From: Paenibacillus senegalensis JC66 | GTDB taxonomy: Bacteria > Bacillota > Bacilli > Paenibacillales > NBRC-103111 | Direction: 5' to 3' | NCBI RefSeq assembly: GCF_000285515.1 | Contig: NZ_HE610958.1 | Coordinates: 379,549-432,868 of the forward strand | DNA: 53,320 bases | In this document: one piece after another, positions 36,524 to 43,598 of the stretch | Position numbering within the stretch: the first letter of the stretch is position 1 | Layout: every line of letters starts with the position of its first letter | Position numbers and translations under genes: made by a program | Notes under the pieces: model-generated | The model's database searches: none | What the model was told of the DNA's origin: nothing | The model's input: the letters and a program-made list of their open reading frames with translations, nothing else

Positions 36524-36971
36524 GCCAATGTCATTAAGTTAAGGCGCAGACCCAGAAACCAAGAATAAGAGCACGTTATCAAAAAGATGGCCCGCCCTTT
36601 TTTGGATAAAATTGGACAAAAAGAGAAAAAGGACTTGACAAGCAGTTTGGGAAGTGTGTGGCGAAGCCCCTTGAAAAAACGAGGAGGTTACGCCAATGAA
36701 TAAGTACGCGATTTCGTTAAAGCAAACGCTGACATCCCTCATAAGAGAAAGGTCATCTGCACCAGCTCCTTATATCCTTTCTGCCGCTGATTTCTCACCC
36801 GATGAAAATAAGCCCATTTATAACCTACGATGGGGCCCGGTATGCTATCCGCTTTGTTTGCTGTGCGCTTTTTTCCTTGCTTGCATAAAAAAACGGCACA
36901 GGACCTTTCCCTATGCCGCTTTGTATTTTATTACGGGTCTTGCTTTTGAGCTATACTTAATGAACATTGCC
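36524..36971. mobile_element. IS-derived or MITE-like element, copy 2, with terminal inverted repeats
   Basis: The ends are inverted repeats: left GCCAATGTCATTAAGTT (36524-36540), right ATACTTAATGAACATTGCC (36953-36971), which match with one extra base. At about 450 bp it is too short for a transposase gene and none is recognisable, so it is non-autonomous. A 5'-deleted copy in the same orientation lies at 33005-33243; the two flank the GntR-esterase-GntP genes. No target duplication could be seen. The IS family is unassigned. Confidence 0.65.
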
Positions 36972-37028
36972 GCGAGGTCCGTTTCTTTTTTAAGCAGTTT
37001 TGATCAGCGGCTCGAGAATCTTCAGTAA
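36696..37028 (+). CDS. possible small membrane protein inside the IS-derived element, 110 aa
   Basis: The frame has a very good ribosome binding site (GAGGAGG, six bases before the ATG), a soluble N-terminus (MNKYAISLKQTLTSLIRE) and two hydrophobic segments (PVCYPLCLLCAFFLACI; AALYFITGLAFELYLMNIA). The second half is recognisable but broken in copy 1 of the element. Its last 13 codons overlap the 3' end of the SGNH hydrolase gene on the other strand and are probably not original. I do not recognise the family. It may be a passenger gene of the element or chance. Confidence 0.3.
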   Translation: MNKYAISLKQTLTSLIRERSSAPAPYILSAADFSPDENKPIYNLRWGPVCYPLCLLCAFFLACIKKRHRTFPYAALYFITGLAFELYLMNIAARSVSFLSSFDQRLENLQ

Positions 37029-38108
37029 AATCGGATGCAGAGCCTGGGCCATCTTCCAAAAACCAAGGTCGGTGGGATGAACCCCATCCACCGTACACTC
37101 GGAGGCGTCCTCCCCAAGTAAGCAGTAGCCATCAACAAAGTGAAGATGCATGTCCCCGGCTTCCCGCAGACTTTGGATAGTATCCATCTGCACCTTTCTC
37201 CTGGCCTCGTGAAGCTGAGCTATTTCCCGGTTAAAACGGATTCCAGCATATTCAATGTTGGAAATAGCCAGAATCGGCAACTTCGGATGATTGCTTCTTA
37301 CTATACGGATAAATTCAGGGAACGTCCGGGCCATGTCCTCTACGGTTCCAACATTAGCTTCATAGTCCAGAACCAGAAGCGCCGGATCTTCAATGGTCGA
37401 AATCACTTCGGCCAGCTCCGGCTCACCTTTACCATTGCCGGAAAAACCCAGGTTAATAAAAGGAAGCGGAAGCTGCCTGCTGAGAATGTTCGGATAAGCC
37501 ATTCCCGGACGCGAGGCGCAGCCCCCTTGAGTAATGGACGTTCCGTAAATAATGACTGGCTTGTAGCTGGCTAGCGGGGCTGGAGAGAACAGTTCGGCAT
37601 CCGAATCTATGCCAATCCATACAGATTCGACCGCTTGATAAAGCGGAAAATAAAGCGTAACCTCTTCCTCCTGCTGCCGCTGCCAATCGTAAAAAGCCGC
37701 CTCGTACTCCCGTTCACGCGGATTCAATCGCGCTGTCGTCAAGAAATACCGGGCACCCGGATCTCCCAAATAGCAATCGAAGCCGCATTGACCAGTCGGC
37801 GCCATATGATACATGTCGGCCGGGTCCCGCAAGCGAACCCGTATCGATAGCCGGGAAGAATTCGTGCGAAAACGGATTTGACCGCCGGCCGTGCAATTTG
37901 CCAACACATCTACTGCCGGAGGCAATGGGACTGCAGGCTTGACGGGGAGGCGGCGATATTTCTTATCTTGTTCCAGCCAGGCAAATCCGAGCTGTTCTAC
38001 CGGAGCGAGAAATGGCGAAAGCCATTTCAACGCAGATCCTCCTTGCTGGGGTACAGCCATATTGCGGTCCAGCTTCTGAATATCCATTCGTTGGGTTGAC
38101 TCTGACAT
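36990..38108 (-). CDS. SGNH/GDSL-type hydrolase with N-terminal beta domain, 372 aa
   Basis: The start is the ATG at 38108 (MSESTQRMDI), with GGGAG eight bases upstream; the frame also offers 38123, which is too close to that site. Residues 1-170 form a beta-rich accessory domain. Residues from about 190 carry the SGNH blocks: PVIIYGTSITQGGCAS (Ser), NLGFSGNGKGEPE (Gly/Asn), and DGVHPTDLGF (Asp-His). No signal peptide is seen, so it is probably cytoplasmic. Enzymes of this layout deacetylate or de-esterify sugars or polyketides; here the substrate is unknown. It is monocistronic, with a terminator-like hairpin (CGGCA...TGCCG then T-run) in the IS-derived DNA just past its stop. A cre-like site lies 285 bases upstream. 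Confidence 0.88.
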   Translation of the reverse strand: MSESTQRMDIQKLDRNMAVPQQGGSALKWLSPFLAPVEQLGFAWLEQDKKYRRLPVKPAVPLPPAVDVLANCTAGGQIRFRTNSSRLSIRVRLRDPADMYHMAPTGQCGFDCYLGDPGARYFLTTARLNPREREYEAAFYDWQRQQEEEVTLYFPLYQAVESVWIGIDSDAELFSPAPLASYKPVIIYGTSITQGGCASRPGMAYPNILSRQLPLPFINLGFSGNGKGEPELAEVISTIEDPALLVLDYEANVGTVEDMARTFPEFIRIVRSNHPKLPILAISNIEYAGIRFNREIAQLHEARRKVQMDTIQSLREAGDMHLHFVDGYCLLGEDASECTVDGVHPTDLGFWKMAQALHPILLKILEPLIKTA

Positions 38109-38392
38109 GAACATCTCTCCCATTTACATTGTGCATGTGCTGACTTCAATTCCCGTCTTTGGTTTAAGAAAACGTGCAGGGGTTCTAAATGCAGCCTAAC
38201 AATGCCCCCGTAATGCTCCCACCTCATTTTCGCAAAAGAAACTTCATAAAGCCTCATAAATGCATCCTAAAAGCTTCTAAAAACTAAAACTTCCTAAAAG
38301 CAGCCTTATAAAGCATCCTAACAGTCTCTGCCTTTATCAGCATTTTATTAATTGGAATAATTATTTGTAATATTAAAAGCATTACATCCATG

Positions 38393-38406
38393 TGAAAGCG
38401 TTTTAA
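38393..38406. promoter_or_regulatory. cre-like site
   Basis: TGAAAGCGTTTTAA matches the CcpA consensus except near the end. It lies in AT-rich DNA upstream of the SGNH hydrolase gene and could mediate its catabolite repression. Confidence 0.45.
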
Positions 38407-38529
38407 TCTATTCAATTTAATACTATCGGATACCTTCGTTTTCAGCAACGCTTTTCAATTGGCTTCGTAGCAGTAGAATGACTTAAAGCAATACTAATGA
38501 GAGCGTTCTCGGGCATAACCTGCAAGGAC

Positions 38530-38667
38530 ATGGTCAAAACAACTACGATCGGGCAGTTAGACGAGCAGGCCCTGCGGCAGCTGTATCCGCTCATTCAGGA
38601 ACTAGCTGCGCAAGAGCAGCTCCCAGCTCACCGTCAGGCGGTACAGGCCAGATTAGAACAAAGCTAA
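38530..38667 (+). CDS. possible small gene or gene tail, 45 aa
   Basis: The frame reads MVKTTTIGQLDEQALRQLYP and continues as an amphipathic Gln/Leu/Ala-rich helix ending ARLEQS. Codon choice looks genuine, unlike the surrounding non-coding DNA. The ribosome binding site is weak (CAAGGAC). The frame stays open a little upstream, so this may be the tail of a longer gene that has been lost. I do not recognise it. Confidence 0.35.
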   Translation: MVKTTTIGQLDEQALRQLYPLIQELAAQEQLPAHRQAVQARLEQS

Positions 38668-39141
38668 GCGTATAGTCGGTCAGCTGGCGACTGGTCCGGG
38701 AAAACCATTACTAAGCCCTCATGGGATTCTGCGTTATTTTTTCCCAGAGGGCTTTGCCCCCAGGCCGCAATGTCAGCGGACTAGCTAAGATTGTAGCAAA
38801 TCATCGCCTCAGCCAGCAGCTTATATGTGGTCCTCCCGTCATAAGTATGTATGTGGAGGACTGTCTTCGTACGCTGCTCATATGTGGGGTACTATCGTCA
38901 TTTGCGTGTATGTGGGTAACAGTTTCTATTAGCGGGTAACAGTGTTTATATATTTTAGCGGGCAACCCTCCTCCTATGCTGCTTGTATGTGGGTGATAAC
39001 GTCATATACTGCTAGCCGCAGGCTCACAGGCCGTCCGCAGCTTATCGCTTATGCAATTGCATAATGCCGGCAGCGTTTTTATTTTTGTCCATGGACTTCG
39101 TGTAAATTTCCATTGTAAATTCCAATAGCTTTCTCTAGAAT
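38668..39141. other. intergenic region with degenerate repeats and palindromes
   Basis: No gene is supported. A long imperfect stem, AAGCCCTC (38713-38720) with GAGGGCTT (38747-38754), lies first. Degenerate repeats with TATGTGG (about 38822, 38849, 38881, 38909, 38987) follow. A perfect 16-bp palindrome, TTATGCAATTGCATAA, stands at 39049-39064, in front of the Fur box at 39142. Confidence 0.5.
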
Positions 39142-39156
39142 TGAAAATGATTATCA
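39142..39156. promoter_or_regulatory. Fur box before the second siderophore-binding gene
   Basis: TGAAAATGATTATCA differs from the ideal 7-1-7 Fur operator at one position. It lies about 87 bases before the start codon at 39243. The open frame running through it begins with the TTG of this box, which is why that upstream start was rejected. Confidence 0.85.
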
Positions 39157-39242
39157 ATTTCAGAGAATGGTCATTTGGACCCTGGCTCTGCAAGATGCAC
39201 CCCAGCTTTTTACTGAACTACAACTCAGGAGGCCCCGATCCC

Positions 39243-40454
39243 ATGGCCAGATCCAAGATTTCATTAGAGCACAGCTATATGGACAAAGTACAGCCTTCTT
39301 TAACCGAAACACAGGAACGTGTACGGCAGGCTAGTCCCTCATGGATACGACCGTTTCGGCCGCTTTTCTGCCTTCGACTGCCGAGCTTTTTGCAGCTTCA
39401 GTCGCTTTTCTGCTTTAGGCAGCTAAGTTTTTCACGGCTACAGTCACTTTTTACCCTTCGCTCATACCTTCCATTGTATTTGGTGCTTATCATTGTGCTT
39501 CTCTCCGCATGCGGACAAAACACTCCAACAGCCGAAACTTCTCCCGCTCCATCCCTTTCTCCTCCGGCTGAAAAGGCACCTCCTTCACCAGCACCGGACC
39601 AGGAGGCTTCTACGACCCGGGAAATTCGTCACCTGTTTGGGGTTACCCCTATTGATGGCGTACCTGATAAAATTGTTTCCCTGCATCCTTGGATCACGGA
39701 TTTCATGCTCTCCCTTGAGCTCATTCCTGCGGCAGCGACTAGTGCAGGGCCTAATAATGGGGAATTTCCGTGGTACTTTCAAGACTATCTGAGTTCTACT
39801 ATGAATCTGGGATGGCAAATCCCCGAGGTTAATTTCGAAACGCTGCTGTCTATTGATCCTGACCTGATCATTGCAAGCCAAAATCACGAACAGGCTTATG
39901 AACAGCTGGACAAAATAGCTCCAACGATAGCCATTCGCCCAGCCGAGAATGAAGAAGGCATTCGCAAAATGCGCGATACTTACCGCGAGCTTGCAGACAT
40001 GCTCGACATGCAGGATAAGGCTGAGGAAGCAATTGCCCAGTACGATCAAAAGGTAGAGGAAGCCCGTGCCATCCTGGCCGATTCCATCGGGGAGGAGAAG
40101 GTCATGTTTTTGCGCATTACCGATAAGGAGCTCCGCTATTACAGCACCAAGCTGTTTGAAGTGCTTTACGAAGATCTGAACCTTCAGCCTTCAGCACTGA
40201 TTCCTGAGCCAGTCAACGGTTTTGAAGTGCTTTCTCCAGAGCTGCTTCCGGAAATTAATCCAGATCACATCTTCCTGCTGTCCGAAAGTGAAGATCACCA
40301 CTCCTCTCTTCAGGAGCTTTCCTTATGGAAACAGCTAAGCGCGGTTGAACAAAATCATGTCTATCCTGTAGACTATGAACTGTGGTTTCAAGGCTTTGGG
40401 CCTATCGCCAACTCCTTAATCATCGAGGATGTATTGTCCAAATTAGTTGATTGA
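39243..40454 (+). CDS. iron-siderophore substrate-binding lipoprotein, 403 aa
   Basis: A FepB/FhuD-type binding lipoprotein: the binding domain runs from about residue 110 (IVSLHPWITDFMLSLELIP, LLSIDPDLIIASQN) to the family ending FGPIANSLIIEDVLSKLVD. The lipobox LIIVLLSAC places the acylated Cys at about residue 90, behind an unusual 90-residue N-terminal part that contains a tandem in-frame 42-bp duplication (LFCLRLPSFLQLQS, LFCFRQLSFSRLQS). Start at the ATG at 39243, with AGGAGG upstream. A later true start near the hydrophobic segment is possible. It is Fur-boxed, with no linked permease; an iron-sulfur protein gene follows. Confidence 0.88.
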   Translation: MARSKISLEHSYMDKVQPSLTETQERVRQASPSWIRPFRPLFCLRLPSFLQLQSLFCFRQLSFSRLQSLFTLRSYLPLYLVLIIVLLSACGQNTPTAETSPAPSLSPPAEKAPPSPAPDQEASTTREIRHLFGVTPIDGVPDKIVSLHPWITDFMLSLELIPAAATSAGPNNGEFPWYFQDYLSSTMNLGWQIPEVNFETLLSIDPDLIIASQNHEQAYEQLDKIAPTIAIRPAENEEGIRKMRDTYRELADMLDMQDKAEEAIAQYDQKVEEARAILADSIGEEKVMFLRITDKELRYYSTKLFEVLYEDLNLQPSALIPEPVNGFEVLSPELLPEINPDHIFLLSESEDHHSSLQELSLWKQLSAVEQNHVYPVDYELWFQGFGPIANSLIIEDVLSKLVD

Positions 40455-40569
40455 GCCTAGTGATTTAGATTGATTGAAACTGATTTTAACTGTTTTAAAT
40501 TTAAATTAATTGAGATTAACCTAAATGATTTAAAAAGTTACTTTTTATTACTATTGGAGGGTTATTTCC

Positions 40570-41673
40570 ATGCCGTCTACAAAATCATTGGAGAAAAGCG
40601 GCGGGCTGCCTGACATGATTAGTCACCCCTGTTCCCTTGTATCCAGGATGCAAAATGAAGATCCCGTAGGCTCCGCAGCGGTACATAGAAGATATTTGCT
40701 GCTTGAGGTTCCGTTACCCTGGGAATATCATGTTCAGGATTCCCGTTATTTTCCCAAAGGCCTTGAAGCCATGCTTGAGGAATGCCGTGCCAATGCGGCG
40801 CCTTTCCGCTTTCTTGGCTTTGATCCCGGAATGTTTACTAGCCCGGAGGGCTGCCGTCGCTTAATGTTTTTTGAGCGGCCGGAAGTGCCTACTGCTTTCT
40901 TCCGCAAGCAGGAATATATCGTTAAGGAGAATGAGCTGTACGAGGTCATAGAAGCTCTATTGATGCAGCGGGAGCTCCCTTCCTATTTGGAAAACATCGC
41001 GTCCATAACAGAGCTTGATTATGCCGCAGCCGCTGAGGAGCTCAGTCAGCGCTTGCCTGATCCAGGCTATCTTTTGGCTTATCCGGGGACACGCGACTTA
41101 TTTGTCTGTTCTCATGGTCGTCACGATCTTTGCTGCGGCAAATTCGGGGCTCCTATGTACCAGGAAATTTTTGATCGCTATGTCCAGCCTTTTGCAGCTT
41201 CGGAAGACTCTTCTTCGTTACCTTTTAGGGTATGGCGGACCAGTCATTTTGGCGGTCATCGCCACGCCCCCACTATACTCGATCTGCCCGAAGGCCGTTA
41301 TTGGGCCCAACTGAAACCGGAAATGCTCGATACGTTATTGCTGCGAAAAGGGGATTTCGCTTCCATTGCCCGTCATTACAGAGGCTGGGGAGGCGTTCCA
41401 GCATTTGCGCAAGCAGTGGAAAGGGAAGCGTTCAAGCGGGAAGGCTGGCAATGGATTCACTATGATAAACAGACCGCCATGCTGGAAGAAGAGGAAACAC
41501 GCGCGGTTGTTCGGATTGATTACCGCTCTCCAGATGGAACAGTTTCCGGTCGCTATGAAGCCGAAGTCCGGACTGGCGAGCCTAAGGAGGTAGGCGGTTG
41601 CGGCAACGCTCCAACCTTAGCCCGGCAATTGAAGGTCGTTTCCATTCACAAGCAGCCCCTCATCCAGTCATAG
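40570..41673 (+). CDS. Apd1/Suc_Fer-like [2Fe-2S] thioredoxin-like ferredoxin, 367 aa
   Basis: A sucrase/ferredoxin-like (Suc_Fer) family protein. The C-terminal half carries the family core: LFVCSHGRHDLCCGKFGAPM (cysteines about 178-188) and RTSHFGGHRHAPTILDLP (two His). Apd1-type proteins hold a [2Fe-2S] cluster with Cys and His ligands and serve in redox and iron handling. The N-terminal 130 residues include PCSLVSRMQNEDPVGSA and LLLEVPLPWEYHV, as in the family. ATG at 40570 follows TGGAGGG. It lies 115 bases behind the Fur-boxed binding protein and ahead of a terminator, so a role in reducing ferric siderophores, in the manner of FhuF, is plausible but inferred. Confidence 0.85.
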   Translation: MPSTKSLEKSGGLPDMISHPCSLVSRMQNEDPVGSAAVHRRYLLLEVPLPWEYHVQDSRYFPKGLEAMLEECRANAAPFRFLGFDPGMFTSPEGCRRLMFFERPEVPTAFFRKQEYIVKENELYEVIEALLMQRELPSYLENIASITELDYAAAAEELSQRLPDPGYLLAYPGTRDLFVCSHGRHDLCCGKFGAPMYQEIFDRYVQPFAASEDSSSLPFRVWRTSHFGGHRHAPTILDLPEGRYWAQLKPEMLDTLLLRKGDFASIARHYRGWGGVPAFAQAVEREAFKREGWQWIHYDKQTAMLEEEETRAVVRIDYRSPDGTVSGRYEAEVRTGEPKEVGGCGNAPTLARQLKVVSIHKQPLIQS

Positions 41674-41758
41674 TTTTTAATAAAGTGATACGATGTACAT
41701 TTTAACTTATTAGCTCCTTTACATTAACCAGCACCTAAGCCATTAGGGAAATCTATAT

Positions 41759-41788
41759 GAGGCGATCCGCATCGGATCGCTTTTTTTC
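41759..41788 (+). terminator. Rho-independent terminator
   Basis: GGCGATCCG and CGGATCGC enclose a three-to-four-base loop and are followed by seven T (to 41787). It ends the Fur-boxed two-gene unit, 90 bases after the stop at 41673. Confidence 0.9.
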
Positions 41789-41931
41789 GTAGTACGAAGC
41801 TACCGCTACGGCGGTAATTCTATGCGTGAAAACTACTGGGTATTTTTACAAAAAAGTACTGTATAATGGGAAATAAGAAAACCGCAGGTCTGAAATCGAC
41901 TCGAGTAATAAGCAAGGAGGTTGATTAACGC

Positions 41932-43503
41932 TTGAAGGAAAACAACAAAAATTCAGCATATCTCATTCTTTCTGTCGCAGCTCTTGGCATTTCCCTGATC
42001 ATCGCATTGATTATGTTTGGACGGGAATGGTTTATAAGTCTTCGTGAATACGGGCCGGACGGCTCCCAATTGGCTTGGGTGGGCTGGAGTTATTACCAGC
42101 AGCTTTTGGATTCTGGCCATTTTCAAAGGGTGGTTCTAAATACGGTCCGGTTCAACGTCTTATTTGCTTTTTTTGCCTTTGTGCTAGCTGTTCTTATAGG
42201 CACCGGATTAAGATATGTACCTTCCCGATTTCGCACGGCGCTAGTCATGCTGTTTCTGCTCATTGTATTCCTGCCTGCTGAAGTATATGCCGGTTGGTGG
42301 ATTCATCAGCTGCCAGTCGAGGTGCTGCTCCAGTCCGACCGGATGATGCTGCTGCATCCGTTATTAAGCGCTGTTAAATATTTGGGGATTCCGCTTGCCC
42401 TTATCTATGCTCTCGCTTATTTTCGGCCGGAAGATCGCTGGCTTCCTTTAAAAGGCGCAGGTTTATTTGCTCTTTCCATACTCGCTTTTATCGGTACAGG
42501 CTTGTTCTCTTTATCATCTGCCTTCTATAATCCCGCAATTGCCGATGCTATCGATACACTGGACAATTTTGTCTTCCGGACAGGTCCAACGCAAGCCCAA
42601 TACAGCATGCTTGCAGCTCTTAACGTCATGTCAACCTTATTGTCCGCATGCGCATTGCTCATTATGATTGTACCGCTCTGGCTTTTAATCCGGGTTACTC
42701 TCAAGCGACCTGCTATTCAGGAAAACCAAATAGTTCAGGAGACAGCTCAGGCTCCACAGCGAGAACTGATCAATGAATCATCTTTGGCTCATCACGCTAT
42801 CTCGGCTCTGATTGCACTTGTTCTTTTCGCAGTCATTTATTTCTCTCCTTACTGGCTGCGGGGCTTGCCTACGTGGCCCGAGCAATTCCAAGGCCAGCTC
42901 CAGCTGGCGGGACCCTTTGCATATTCCATCGCTCTTTCTCTGCTGACTGCATTAGGCAGTGTGCTTATCGCCCTTGCTATAGCCGGGGTTTTCCGTTCCA
43001 GCCATAAACTGTTGCTGTGGTCAGCTTCTGCGGCTCTTGCCATCATCACCCTAGTATCCCTGCATACACGATCTATTTCCGAATATTTTACCATAATGAA
43101 TTGGGGTCTTTTGAATACCTATGCCGCTATATTTTTGACTACCGTATTTTCCACTGCCGCTATTTGGGCGCTAGCCGCTGTATGGAGGATAGAGAGCAAC
43201 CTCTCGCTATCCACAATTGTGACTTCGCTAAGTGGCCTCCTGCTGATCCAAGCGGCCCTTCATTACGGTTATGTTCAGCCTTATCTGCTTTACATTAGCG
43301 ATCCCGGGCAGTTCACGCCTGTCATGATGTATCGTATGTTGACCAAAATGCCACCCGGACCGGATAGCCATTCTCTCGAAGGAGGTATAGCACTCATCGG
43401 CTTCCTTGTTTCCACGCCAGCACTTCTCTTGTATTTGTTTGCCCACATGCTGCTACCTGGAAAACGCCTGCTGTTGATGATTGCCGGCGGCATGAAGCAG
43501 TAG
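41932..43503 (+). CDS. polytopic membrane protein resembling fused MalF-MalG permeases, 523 aa
   Basis: About twelve hydrophobic segments. Residues 40-255 follow a MalF-like plan (YYQQLLDSGHFQRVVLNTVR, FAFFAFVLAVLIGTGLRYV, LIVFLPAEVYAGWWIHQLP). A charged linker lies at about 255-285 (RPAIQENQIVQETAQAPQ). Residues 325-500 follow a MalG-like plan (AYSIALSLLTALGSVLIALA, MNWGLLNTYAAIFLTTVFST). The ATPase-docking EAA loop expected after LLNTY is missing, and the first half lacks one too. No binding protein or ATPase is adjacent. It is therefore either a divergent transporter or a non-transport membrane protein derived from a permease pair. Start TTG 41932, AAGGAGGT ten bases upstream. Confidence 0.75.
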   Translation: MKENNKNSAYLILSVAALGISLIIALIMFGREWFISLREYGPDGSQLAWVGWSYYQQLLDSGHFQRVVLNTVRFNVLFAFFAFVLAVLIGTGLRYVPSRFRTALVMLFLLIVFLPAEVYAGWWIHQLPVEVLLQSDRMMLLHPLLSAVKYLGIPLALIYALAYFRPEDRWLPLKGAGLFALSILAFIGTGLFSLSSAFYNPAIADAIDTLDNFVFRTGPTQAQYSMLAALNVMSTLLSACALLIMIVPLWLLIRVTLKRPAIQENQIVQETAQAPQRELINESSLAHHAISALIALVLFAVIYFSPYWLRGLPTWPEQFQGQLQLAGPFAYSIALSLLTALGSVLIALAIAGVFRSSHKLLLWSASAALAIITLVSLHTRSISEYFTIMNWGLLNTYAAIFLTTVFSTAAIWALAAVWRIESNLSLSTIVTSLSGLLLIQAALHYGYVQPYLLYISDPGQFTPVMMYRMLTKMPPGPDSHSLEGGIALIGFLVSTPALLLYLFAHMLLPGKRLLLMIAGGMKQ

Positions 43504-43598
43504 CTTCAGCAGAACGCGTTTTTCGTTTTTGCGTTTCAGAGCTTTGAGTTTCTGCGTATTCTTTTTCGGGTTTTCGGGAAGGCTTACTTACCTCCTGT

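Noticed and set aside
39141-39242. Upstream start of the second siderophore-binding gene
   Set aside because: That TTG is part of the Fur box; AGGAGG precedes 39243.
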